From: Dendrolimus kikuchii
Taxonomy: Eukaryota; Arthropoda; Insecta; Lepidoptera; Lasiocampidae
DNA length: 64,000 nucleotides
Direction of reading: 5' to 3'
NCBI GenBank assembly: GCA_019925095.2
Contig: CM034412.1
Coordinates: 9,111,501 to 9,175,500, forward strand
The number at the start of each line of letters is the position of its first letter. The stretch's first letter is position 1. The notes beneath the pieces are model-generated. The model worked only from the letters and a program-made list of their open reading frames with translations. It was not told where the DNA came from and did not search any database. Position numbers and translations under genes: made by a program. Below are positions 22,234-31,935 of this stretch, in pieces.

Positions 22234-23024
22234 TTTTTACAAGAGGCAATCCGATTGAGGATTATTAGCTGCGCGGGGAATCGCGGCCGGTGTGTGGGAT
22301 TCACCAAGTCGAGGTGGCACTAGCACCGCAAGCGGAGAAAGAATACAATTTCCTGCGGCCGGGCGGCCTGTCGTAAGAGGCGACTTAACAACCGACAGCC
22401 AGATGGTAGGGTATTTGCCCGACTGAATGGCTACCACCCCTGGTCTAAAGTATGTCGCCATTACAACCTTGAGTTGTGTTCCGACATTAGTGACTAGGTT
22501 CCAGTTTCCCTTAAGAGAGCAGCAGCACATTTGTAGCAACTTTGGTGTTGCAAAGGTCAATAGGCGATGGTAACCGCTTTCCATCAAGTGGGCCGTCTGC
22601 CTGTCTGCTGATCTCCTGCAATAAACAAAAAGCGGCAGTGTTGTTGGCACACCACGGTCAGGGATACCCACTAAAATCGCTCGTTGTTCCATCCTTCTCC
22701 CTTATGCTAGGGGACATGGCCTAGCCCCTTCGCGGGCTCTGACAGGCAGATGCCCAACGGCCTCATCTAGTGCCAGGGGAACTATGCCTCAGGCGCCTTC
22801 AATCTTTCATTGCTTGGGGCAGTCTGTGACGCGCCCCACGGGAGGAGAGGAGAGTGAGCGCGGAACAGCACTCCCTCATCTCGACGACGTAACGGCGGGT
22901 GACAACCTTTTCCCCAATGACCCACAAGAGCCCACCCGCTCAAGGTGGCCGAAGATCTAGGCTTGCTCTTCGGCGACCATGCGCCTTCCTTTGGCGGGAG
23001 CGGAGGAAGGGTGTCCACTCACTA
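22234..23024 (-). mobile_element. R1-like LINE 3' UTR with 11-bp duplication, split by S1
   Basis: GC-rich on both sides of the SINE. The minus strand includes GATTTTAGTGGGTATCCCTG (the tail block seen also at 48240 and 51340) and ends GGATTGCCTCTTGTAAAAAA at 22234. The 11-bp sequence CTACTCGACTT occurs at 22223-22233 and 23025-23035, a perfect target duplication. No RT coding sequence is included, so it is strongly 5'-truncated. Confidence 0.82.
22336..22629 (+). mobile_element. S1 SINE nested in the R1-like LINE
   Basis: A nearly complete S1 beginning GGAGAAAGAATACAATTTCC and ending CTCCTGCAATAAACAAAA. AAGCGG flanks it (22330-22335 and 22630-22635), and the R1-like sequence continues on both sides, so S1 inserted after the LINE. 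Confidence 0.88.
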
Positions 23025-23035
23025 CTACTCGACTT

Positions 23036-24141
23036 GGGCAAACCTATTTTAGAATAAGTAGCGTATAAGGCCGGTTAGCGTGTTATTCTCATTGGTAACT
23101 TCAATATGCAGGTTTCGTCATAATTAATTTTTTCAACTAATTATCTTGCTGTAATTATTACGTGGCAATTACAGCACTGTGCACAAAAGGTTTAAAAATT
23201 ATTTAAGCGAAGCATGTTCTTCAGTCCGATTTGAAAACCCATGATGCGTTAGTAAAACGAAACACAGGTGCGTTAGCCACTAAGCTAGCACGACGGTATT
23301 ATTTGTTATTTTTTATTTCGGCAATAAAAAATCAAAAACAAGCAAAACATTTTCAAATTCCTAAAAAAACCCATATGATATATCACTCATAAATATTATA
23401 CAACTTTTAGAATTGACAGAACAAAAATATTTATAAACGTGCAAGACTTTATATTTTACTGCTATTGCTTGAGAATGACAGTCGGTCGTTGAGCGCTGAA
23501 AGCTTAAAATTAGGTTTAATCTTAACGTAATCTGTGCTGTATCCCTGAGTCTTCATAAAATGTATCTCATTTCAATTACTTAAGAGCAAACCAATTCACG
23601 CTATAAGGATTCTTATCACGCAAATAGATCGATTATAATTGAATCACAAACAAATAAATTTCATCCTATCACCAATTCAATAAGAGCTCGGCCTCATTTA
23701 TAATTTCATAGAATATTGTACTCCAGATGGGTCTTGTTATGTTGGAGCCATTACTTAACCCTCAAAAGCGCGTTAAAACTCAATAGAACTCAATTGGAAC
23801 CAAATCTATAAGCATAGATTAGATAAGTTAATTATGCGTAGATAACCAATGTAGGTAGTAACAAAAGATTCCGATTAATTAATACAGATACAAGAACTTT
23901 AATTTCTTATTCGTATGGACACTCGTAATTTGTGTTTTTATTTGGAGCTACAGACAGCCTTATTAGGTTGATTTCATTTATAAACCAAGATCAGGGACAG
24001 CGTCGAATTTTAATTTAGTATCATAATAATGTAAAACAAAATTTTATGAATGAGAACATTTCAATTTATAAATACTTGTGACTCGTCCCAAATAATAAAA
24101 AGATCAATAATCAACATCTTTTGTTTCATACACACTTATGT
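23036..24141. other. Unassigned sequence
   Basis: Mostly AT-rich. 23270-23297 (GTGCGTTAGCCACTAAGC, then TAGCACGACGG) is a scrap of T1 head in inverse orientation. Nothing else recognised. Confidence 0.4.
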
Positions 24142-24320
24142 AAGAAAGAAAGACATTTTATTTAGGACAAATACAACATACAGCATTATCAAACAGTAAA
24201 ATAACAGAAACAGAATAAGTCCTAAAATTGGACCCAGTCTCAGCATATGCTGACCAATTATGACCAGCGCAGTTCTTTCGCCTGAGACCAGCAGGTGAGG
24301 TCACGAAGGACAATACAACA
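24142..24320 (-). mobile_element. LINE 3' tail with CTTT repeats
   Basis: The minus strand reads TCAGGCGAAAGAACTGCGCT, GGTCAGCATATGCTGAGAC, then AATAAAATGTCTTTCTTTCT. The short terminal CTTT repeat after AATAAA resembles the 3' ends of several lepidopteran LINEs (recalled). No coding part. Confidence 0.5.
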
Positions 24321-24446
24321 CACATAATAATACATAGAGTTCAATGCAATTCAATTATGATAAAAAAAACTAGAAAGTATTTAAACACAACATATCATAA
24401 AAAATAATATGTAATAATTTCTTAAGTTTTCACGACTAGTATACAT

Positions 24447-24567
24447 AATAAAACTACGTTTTAACGGTTTTTCCGACGTTTCGGCCACTTCTCAGTAGTC
24501 GTGATCACGGAAGACAAAGATGTCAAGTGTCAATGAGTATTGTTGAAGTTTTATTTAGCCTACCGCA
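24447..24567 (-). repeat. P repeat, copy 3
   Basis: Inverse of 15411-15551: AATAAAACTACGTTTTAACG, the CCGACGTTTCGGCC core at 24473-24486, and AGTTTTATTTAGCCTACCGC at the far end. Confidence 0.7.
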
Positions 24568-24735
24568 AATTTGATAATTTTAATTATTTAGTTTAATTTG
24601 ATTATAGTTATTATTTACTTTATGGGAGCCTAATCTAATTTACCACCGCTTCCCAACATTTTGTGGCTTGAAGAGAAGAAGTGGCGCAAGAAACTCTTCA
24701 GCAAATATGTCTAGCTCTAATACTTTTATATAATA
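24568..24735. repeat. Possible LINE remnant
   Basis: Contains TTGTGGCTTGAAGAGAAGAA and GTGGCGCAAGAAACTCTTCA, which I recall as repeated in lepidopteran genomes. It has no second copy in the window, so the assignment is weak. Confidence 0.3.
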
Positions 24736-25065
24736 ATAGCCGCCCCGGCAGTCGTTGTCCTGCTCTGAAAAAATAAAAATCTAGAACCCGATCTCAGCGC
24801 CACCTACCGGTTCCAATTGCGAATCTAAGCCATCCGGGAATTCACTCAAACACACAAAAACAAAATCACCAAAATCGGTCCAGGTGATTAGGAGGATTCT
24901 AGAATCCGATCTCAGCGCCACCTACCGGTTCCAACGGGATAAAGAGTATCCTATGTCCGTCTGCTGGTTCTAAGCTACCTTCCCAGAAATTTTCAGCCAA
25001 ATCGGTACGGCCGTTCTTGAGTTATAAATAGTGTAACTAACACGACTTTCTTTTATATATATAGA
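24736..25065 (-). mobile_element. Helitron-like element with internal duplication
   Basis: The minus strand starts TC after A, then TATATATATAAAAGAAAGTC, GATTTGGCTGAAAATTTC and GGATACTCTTTATCCCG, then two tandem copies of TTGGAACCGGTAGGTGGCGC (24781-24816 and 24899-24934 on the plus strand). It ends CAGAGCAGGACAACGACTGC and CTAT|T, a one-base variant of CTAG|T. Confidence 0.7.
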
Positions 25066-25524
25066 TATAGATTAAAATGGGTGGGAGGAACACTTATGTA
25101 AATTTATTTATTTATTGTATTATCTGTATTACTTTATATGAATAAGAGAGCTGTTTGTTACCTAGCTTTTATTTTAGCATACTTTAGTTTAGTTATTGTT
25201 CTCAGTGGTGAAATGTACTTCATTTAAATATTTTGTAAACTGCCATATTGTTAGAAAAGCGCTAGTACATATATTACTCAAAAAATAGGAGATATAATGA
25301 TGAATATAGCCCATTATTTGATCTAATTAGATTGGCAACAGTAACTATTTAGTTAGAATGTGAGACAAGACTGAATAAACTTCCCTTTCCAAAATGTACT
25401 CTTTTATGTCATTCCGCCTCCCATAAATTTAATACATTTACCCCAGCAAATATACAAAAAATAGATTTTATTCACTGCTACTAATAAAAATGAAATTATG
25501 ACCTTTATTATGGTCCCATTCTTA
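25066..25524. other. Unassigned sequence
   Basis: AT-rich, no gene or repeat recognised. Confidence 0.35.
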
Positions 25525-25643
25525 TTTTAGAGAGCGACAACACATTAGTAGCACCTTTGGTGTTACGAATGTCCATAGGCGATGATAACCGCTTTCTACC
25601 AGGTAGGCCGTCTGCCTGTTTGCTGAACTCATACAATAAAAAA
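25525..25643 (+). mobile_element. S1 SINE, 3' end only
   Basis: Starts within the AGAGAGCGACAACACATTAG segment and runs through GTAGGCCGTCTGCCTGTTTG to AATAAAAAA. The other two thirds of the SINE are missing. Confidence 0.8.
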
Positions 25644-25990
25644 GGTTCTGTTTGTATTTAAATCTTAGCACATAGTCTAATGCTTTGCATCTTTATCGCA
25701 ACGTCTCTTAAGTAGGTAAGAAGTGTCTCATCTACACTCATCAGTGGGATAATCTATGCCGTTAACCCTCAAGTGTTGCAATAAGTTAATTGTTCGCGCA
25801 AAAGGGGCGAGGGTTATGTCCCATTCAGTTACATCTTTATTGCATATCGTTCAGTGCGGTTTTGTTTTAGTGGCCCTTTTATTACGGTTATTGTTATAGG
25901 CCGCCTTTATTATGGACTATATATATGTTGCTATCGGTTATCATTATTACTTAATTAATTACTATTATAAGCATTTGAAAGACAAAAATA
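25644..25990. other. Unassigned sequence
   Basis: No gene or repeat recognised. Confidence 0.35.
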
Positions 25991-26137
25991 TACAAATGCA
26001 CTGCTGAAAGATTTCAGCAGTGCATTTGTAGCGTCTTTGGTGTTGCAAATGTCCATAGGCGATGGTAACCGCTTTCCATCAAGTGGGCCGTCTGCCTGTC
26101 TGCTGATCTCCTGCAATAAAAAAAAAAAAAAAAAATC
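25991..26137 (+). mobile_element. S1 SINE 3' end with a perfect 5' foldback
   Basis: From 26012 this is S1 (GCAGTGCATTTGTAGCGTC through GGGCCGTCTGCCTGTCTGC to AATAAA and 16 further A). The first 19 nt of the SINE part (26012-26030) are the exact inverse complement of 25991-26009, with only GA between. Confidence 0.88.
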
Positions 26138-26824
26138 TACCTCGTGTCTGGAAAGAAAATCATTCCTACCAGTGTAAGAGATGAAATTAGTCAAATAACT
26201 CCAACAGAGTGAGTTCTTCTTAGTTTATTTAGTTTTTACTTTGTACAACCGAGAGCCTACGCATGGCAGATTCCTAGATCTCACGGAACTTTCAATTGCC
26301 GTAATATCGGTTAAAATTTGGTATAAGCTCCATATCAGCAATGGCAAAATTCAACCGATGGTAAGGCAAGCGAATGAATAGTAAAATGTAGAAACCTGCA
26401 AATAATGCAAAAAATTACGGTCGCCTATGGAGTAATACAACACTAGAGATATTAGTAACACCATTAGCAACGTGCTGCCGCTAACTGAGAAATGACACTT
26501 TAAAAACAGTATATCGTATGGCTCAGGGAAATCTTCATTTGTGTATATGTACATTCAGAATCCCTAAGGAGCGCAAGAGAAACGTTCTTGTGAATCATTG
26601 CTATATGATTAAAAAGTTTATCAAAGTCAGTATTGTTATTTAAGCTAATAGGCAGAATACCTAATTCACTGCCATGAATTCCTTAAAAAAACAAGCTATG
26701 CATTACAATTATAATCGATGACGCAAGAGCATTGATAATATCTGTGGTATAATGGAGTTCTCGAGTTGAATCCTAAGAATAAGGCAACGAAGTATAAGAC
26801 ATCAGTATTTCGCATACAATTTCA
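26138..26824. other. Unassigned sequence
   Basis: 26399-26480 contains GGTCGCCTATGGAGTAATAC and AACGTGCTGCCGC, probably a very decayed SINE. The rest is unrecognised. Confidence 0.35.
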
Positions 26825-27100
26825 TCCGTGTATGAATGGATAAAGAATATAAATTCCTGCGGCCGGGCGGCCTGTCGTAAGAGGCGAAAAAACAACCCAC
26901 AGCCAGGTGGTAGGGTATTTCCGCGTCTGGATGGGTATCATCCTTAAGTTGTGTTCCGACATCAATAGCCAGTTTCTTGTCTCCCTTTAGAGAGCGCCAG
27001 CACGTTGGTAGTTTGGTGTTACAAATCTCCATAAGCGATGGTAACCGCTTCCATCAGGTGGGCCGCCTGCCTGGTTGTTGAACTCATACAATAAAAAAAA
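26825..27100 (+). mobile_element. S1 SINE
   Basis: Nearly full length with small internal deletions (the GGTGGTAGGG to TTGAGTTGTG interval is shortened). The poly-A at 27091-27100 abuts the R repeat directly. Confidence 0.82.
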
Positions 27101-27465
27101 TGTGTTTGTGTGTGCAGTTTGCACGCAGTAGCAGTGAAACAAAGTGTGACAAAGGGTGGGAGGGATTCTAATTTTCGTGACGTCATATTTCATATATTAT
27201 ATCGTTATAATATATTTAGGCTTTAAAATACCAAATTTGAGGTATTAATGAAAAACTTCAAAACTTTTCCAACTCTATCTGTATGTGCATAGTGTTTAAC
27301 TTATTAAACATAATGTATTCTATCTCTATCTCTATCATTCTCTCGCAAGCTTGGTCCTATAGATTTATGTGTTTATGTCTTATTAGTATCGCTTTTTCGT
27401 TTCATCGAGTTTCAAATCACAACGATTATACAGAAGTTTCACTTCAAAAACAAATAGGTATTATT
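27101..27465 (+). repeat. R repeat, copy 1 (uninterrupted)
   Basis: Shares GTGTTTGTGTGTGCAGTT, GTGAAACAAAGTGTGAC, CATATATTATATCGTTATAA, CTTATTAAACATAATGTATTC and GTTTCAAATCACAACGATTA with 37189-37645 and 46770-47070. Class unknown. At the position of the RTE-a insertion in copy 2 it retains the uninterrupted AACATAATGTATTCTATC. Confidence 0.75.
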
Positions 27466-27620
27466 AGGCAGCCTATAGAATAAATAGTAGAATATTGAGG
27501 ATCTGCAGTGGTCTGATTTTTGTAGGTATTTAAAAGAGCTTATTAAAGATATGAAAACGTTTAATTAACTTAATACTACACGATTACATTACACATGAGA
27601 GGACAAACTTATACTCTAAA

Positions 27621-28060
27621 GGTGCTCATACACGGGCAATTTTTTAAGCAATTATTGCTTGGCAACAATAATGGATCAATCTAGAACAATTAAGTGGAGC
27701 AATTGCAATAACATGCGGCAATTGTTTCGGGAATATTGCTTTTAATTTCTCCATATTTTTCACATTTCTCAACGTCGCCATATGAGTTGCAGACAATCCA
27801 ATCGGTTTGGAATTTTTGAGGCGATTTTCTCTCTATCTCGTTTGTACGTATAAGTACGTCTCGTTTTCGCGAGAGGAACAGGTCGGCAGCGGGGGCAGGT
27901 GTGCCTAATTTTTAAAGTTGCTCCATATTGCATGGTATTGTGTGGCCGTATCTCAGTAACAGCTTGCTAAATATTTCCATCGCCTTAAATTGCTTGATTG
28001 TCTCGTGACGTCATAGTTGACGAGTATTGACCGGGATTGAGCAAGTTGCTCGTGTACCGT
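27621..28060. mobile_element. TIR element rich in GCAAT motifs
   Basis: The left end GCTCATACACGGGCAA and the right end TTGCTCGTGTACCGT are diverged inverted repeats, followed inward by AAGCAAT on the left and ATTGAGCAAG on the right. The interior has several GCAATTG and CAATTATTG units. No target duplication or coding capacity was seen. Probably a MITE, class uncertain. Confidence 0.55.
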
Positions 28061-28230
28061 AATTAAAAGTGGTGTCAAATAATATAGGAACTAAGTTCCT
28101 TAACGAATGTTTCTCGGCGGATGGGAGCTAAACGAAAAAAGTGTAACCGCAACGAAAAGCCAACTGCTGTATATTATTATACAATTTCGAACTTTAACGC
28201 AATGAAATAAGATCTAAAATAATATCCATC
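28061..28230. other. Unassigned sequence
   Basis: No gene or repeat recognised. Confidence 0.35.
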
Positions 28231-28660
28231 AGTGTAATGTCCTGACCTACGGGGCCGAGACATGGACACTTATGGCAGGATTGGTCCACAAGTTCCAAGT
28301 CGCTCAACGGGCTATGGAGCGAGCTATGTTGGGTGTTTCTCTTATGGATAAAATTAGAAATGAGGATATCCGTAAGAGAACCAAGGTAACCGACATAGCT
28401 CGCAAAATTAGCAAGTTTAAGTGGCAGTAGGCCGGTCACATCTGCCGCAGGACCGATGGCCGATGGAGCAAACGAGTCCTGGAGTGGAGACCGCGTCTCG
28501 GTAAACGCAGTATCGGACGCCCTCCGGCCCGATGGACCGACGACCTATGCAAGGTCGCCGGTAGGCGCTGGCTGAGGAAATCGGAGGACAGGGATGAGTG
28601 GCGCCGTCTTGGGGAGGCCTACGTCCAGCAGTGGACTGCAAAGGGCTGACGACGACGAGT
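28231..28660 (+). mobile_element. RTE-b LINE 3' end, nonsense mutated
   Basis: Same C-terminus as 20036-20544 (VLTYGAETWTLMAGLVHKF, then MLGVSLMDKIRNEDIRKRTK and RWTDDLCKVAGRRWLRKSED), ending WTAKG, a TGA at 28647 and GAC repeats. A TAG at 28428-28430 replaces the tryptophan of KWQWAGH, so the frame is dead. An ATAATAT stretch on both sides may be a decayed target duplication. Confidence 0.85.
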
Positions 28661-29046
28661 ATAATATACTGGGTTTTCAAATTAGGAAGGTCTTGTAATG
28701 GCCCTCATCTATCTATAATATTATAACATTCTAAACATACCGTATCTATACACTAAAGCTATTAAAAAAAAATGGAATAGACTATATAAACGATGGAGAA
28801 CACGATGCAATTTATTTATCTTGTCTGTTTGTTTGAGATTCACGTAAAAACTAGTGGGCCGATTTCGATGCGGTTTTCGCTGATCGACAGCAAATTCTTA
28901 GACTTAAAAGCTGCGCTACTTTTTATCCTGAATTCGCGGGAAATTTTTTTGAATGATTCAAAATGACCAGATTGGAAAAAAAATGAATTCCAATACGATA
29001 TTATCACAGATCAAGTTTTAAGTAATAATAGTACATTATGGTACTA

Positions 29047-29142
29047 GTGTGTAACATTGGTGATTACCGCCGAGGCGCCATTGAGACTCGAGCCGTAGGC
29101 GAGGGTCTTAAGAGAGCCGAGGACGGTAATCATCAATACACA
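29047..29142. repeat. Foldback with 20-bp imperfect arms
   Basis: GTGTGTAACATTGGTGATTA, then CCG at 29047-29069 pairs with CGGTAATCATCAATACACAC at 29123-29142. The GC-rich interval between (GCGCCATTGAGACTCGAGCC, then GTAGGCGAGGGTC) can pair further. Confidence 0.65.
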
Positions 29143-29158
29143 CGTGTATCATACGACG

Positions 29159-29520
29159 TTTTTCAACACACTTGTGAATAAAATAACAACAAAAACTCAT
29201 TTTGTTTAGTAGATAAAAAAAAGTTATATATGAGTTTTATTTGTTAAACACGTACGAGTTAAAATTATCTATTTAAATAAGAAGTTGCATGAAATGAGCA
29301 AGCAATAGGAACATTAATTTATTTGTTCTATAGAACACGATCTTTTTTTGTGAATAAAAACTTTTTTAAGAACAAAGCAACTCAAGCAATAAAATTTAAA
29401 AAAAATCTATAACTCACTAGTGAGTTATAATGTTTTTTACTCACAGTTTGATTATGGGTGTCATTCTGTGCCTAATTGCGGTGACCATAGAGCCACTTTA
29501 TGAGCAAGTGTGTTGAAAAA
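29159..29520. mobile_element. TIR element with perfect 16-bp ends
   Basis: TTTTTCAACACACTTG (29159-29174) and CAAGTGTGTTGAAAAA (29505-29520) are perfect inverse complements, 362 bp outer span. Inside, TATAACTCACTAGTGAGTTATA (29408-29429) is a perfect 22-bp palindrome. No coding capacity and no certain target duplication. Confidence 0.65.
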
Positions 29521-29697
29521 TATATAATACTTTTTATACCGGGAATTCCGCGGAAATTTTAAATAAAAATTGGCTTTTTCCGATACAGTTTTCATTAAAA
29601 CAATTACAATCTTTTTTAAATGCTGTGATACTTTGTATACCGGGAATCTCGCGGGAATTTTAAGTCATGCGTGGACGAAGTCACGGGGATATCCTAG

Positions 29698-30341
29698 TAG
29701 ACTATATTATTTCTTCGTTCTTCGTAGCTTCATTTTTTTATTATAACTTAACATCTGAGGTACCATGAGCCTATTTACACAACCTTGTTTTAACAACAAC
29801 TGATAATTAGTAGTTTGCAAGCGAATGAAATAAAGCTGATACGATTCTTGAGTTCAAAGTGCAACATGTGAATAGATCAATGTAGAAATAAAATTTGAAT
29901 GTAAATTTTACTTGTAAGAAATTCACACAAAAACTTGCAGATAACGTGTTAACATAGTAGTTCGTTACTAAGATATACCTATTTATAAAGTCGCCTAAAG
30001 AGATTAGCAGATGTCAATGGAGCGAATGGCCAAAAAATTGCACTCTGTTCATCATAATTAGATTAATATACAGAAAGAAGGGTCGGAACGAGCTTATCGC
30101 AATATCGGAATTATGTTTGACGAATTAAAAAGGGGAAACGTTTGAGAGATAGATTGCAATTCAATTATGTGTGTCTTTACATAAGGTGATTCTGCGAGAT
30201 GAAGTGGTATTGAACATTTCAAAATATACAAATAAGTAGAAAGAGTAACCGATTTAGAAAACACAAAGGTAACCAAAAACCAAGAAATAAATGTCTCTGC
30301 AATTGTAACACTGAAATTTTTCTTTTTTATTTCGATAACAA
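29698..30341. other. Unassigned sequence
   Basis: AT-rich, no gene or repeat recognised. Confidence 0.35.
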
Positions 30342-30730
30342 TCTATATATTAATACGTGAAGCAAAAACACACAAAAACTCTGCACCCCTTTCTACGAAA
30401 ATTGCTCGGACGGAGGAGTATGAAATTTCGCACACTTATAGTTTATATAGAGAAGGACTGCAAAATGCTAATTTTCTTTTTATTATGCATAAAAATAGAT
30501 TAAATCAATAAGAAAAACATTATACACACTACCGTGTATTTGACACACACGCATATATGTTCTTTTGTTTATTGTTAAAGTCAAATTAACTGTAGCCTTG
30601 GCGAAATCTGTGATTATAGAAGTATAGTATATATATATAGTCTTTGACAACAGAAACTTAATACTTATAATTTAAAACTTATAATTTAAATTAATTATTA
30701 TGGTCGAATTTCGTCAACGGCGACCACTAG
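30342..30730 (+). mobile_element. Helitron-like non-autonomous element (389 bp)
   Basis: Starts A|TCTATATATTAATACGTGAAG and carries CGGACGGAGGAGTATGAAAT, CTTGGCGAAATCTGTGATTA and TGGTCG...CGACCA before CTAG|T at 30727-30731. The 5' TC, the subterminal stem, the 3' CTAG and the A|T insertion point all fit Helitrons. It is the full-length partner of 15696-16028. Confidence 0.86.
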
Positions 30731-31500
30731 TAATTATTAATTTAATTGTTTCATATAATTTTGGAATCAACGCTATTTGCAATCATGATATTTAAAAGAA
30801 ATTGGAAAGTACTATCAAACATAAATTCCACTGTCAATTGAGCAGCTACGTCAGCTTCTAAATGAAAAGGCACAAACAGAAATCTGTGTAGAACCTAATG
30901 GTTTCTTAGTCTAGCATCGCTAGAAAACAAAGAACGGATTTATAAAGAACGGAGAACAGAGAGAAAAACTTTATTTGAAGAAATAGCGAAGTAATTACAT
31001 ACCTAATAAATTGTTATACACAGAGCATATTTTGAGAATTTGTACCCCGCATTTTCAGCGAACAAGGTTTGCACTCAGCATATTGCTGTGCCGGAATTAT
31101 ATCCCACACAACGCTGATTTTCAGTGCAAACTTTCCTTTTGACTGAAACACTGACTGAAACAGATTTACGGTCAAATAAGACCGTTATTATATTGAGTTA
31201 GAGTATATTGTAATCTTCTTTAAGGTTCTTAGGGACTTATTATCTAAAGAGCCAAGTATGAACATTACAACAATTTTTTTTTTAAATCGGAGCCAAATCT
31301 GCTTGTTTAGTAAACTTTTATTACACTAAATAAGTAGTACACTAAATAAAACTAAATTTCATACTTAATAAATATTTATTAATGCGAACTATGTGCTTGC
31401 ATCTCTCTCTTTGGAAAGTTTGAGTAAGTCAGGTTTGTATGTTGTTGTTTTTAATTTTAGGCATAATTCTAGGTTCTCATCAATAAGTTTTATTATTGCC
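30731..31500. other. Unassigned sequence with a small foldback
   Basis: AAGGTTTGCACT at 31063-31074 pairs with AGTGCAAACTTT near 31120-31131 (one mismatch). ACACTAAATAA occurs twice at 31313-31345. Otherwise nothing recognised. Confidence 0.4.
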
Positions 31501-31588
31501 CCTTCCGTGAATATTTGTGATAGGAGCCGCACTTAAGGAGCCAAAGAGCCACATGCGGCTCTGGAGCCGCACTTTGCCGACCACTGCA
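31501..31588 (-). mobile_element. hAT-like terminus
   Basis: The minus strand begins CAGTGGTCGGCAAAGTGCGG, then CTCCAGAGCCGCATGTGGC. This is the characteristic terminal sequence of a widespread hAT family (recalled). The opposite terminus and the 8-bp duplication were not found, so it is a fragment. Confidence 0.6.
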
Positions 31589-31606
31589 CTATACTGATGT
31601 AGAGAT

Positions 31607-31935
31607 CTGGGGACCAATTCTGCTATTTCAAAATCTTAGCATTGCATAGATATTCAAAGTACAATTCCATTGCGAGACTGTCTAATATTCATATTCGATT
31701 AAATCCACAATATCTTTTCTTTATCGTCGTTGCGGAATAATAGTAAACACAAATTACCTACCAAAAATTTAAACATTTATTTCGCGAGTTTTCGCTTATA
31801 AATATTTATAAAGATAAGAGTGGCTTGCTACGGGCATGCCATTGGAATTAAAAGAATACTGAAATCAGGCAAACCTACTATTGAGACGGTAGTATCCGGC
31901 GATCTTGACGAGATAGTAATAGCAGAATTGGCCCC
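31607..31935 (+). mobile_element. TIR element, copy 1, with a conserved short frame
   Basis: CTGGGGACCAATTCTGCTAT at the left and ATAGCAGAATTGGCCCC at the right are inverted repeats. The second copy, 49458-49773, lies in inverse orientation. Near the right end both copies hold an open segment reading ACYG..I.I.RI.KSGKPTIE, despite nucleotide divergence. Probably a shortened derivative of a coding transposon. Class not assigned. Confidence 0.7.

Larger units (their letters stand above)
28785..29697 (+). mobile_element. Helitron-like element, interrupted
   Basis: The left part (to about 28965) has GTGGGCCGATTTCGATG and CTGATCGACAGCAAATTCTT. The right part (from about 29535) has TATACCGGGAATTCCGCGG repeated as TATACCGGGAATCTCGCGGG, and ends GCGTGGACGAAGTCACGGGG, ATATC and CTAG|T at 29694-29698. 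The unrelated inverted-repeat sequence 29047-29520 lies between. The 5' end is approximate. Confidence 0.55.

Noticed and set aside
22237..22692. 151-codon minus-strand frame
   Set aside because: It lies across an S1 SINE and the R1-like 3' UTR. Similar frames recur in other S1 copies (9404-9946, 44216-44488, 60361-60783, 61255-61562), so it is repeat-derived.
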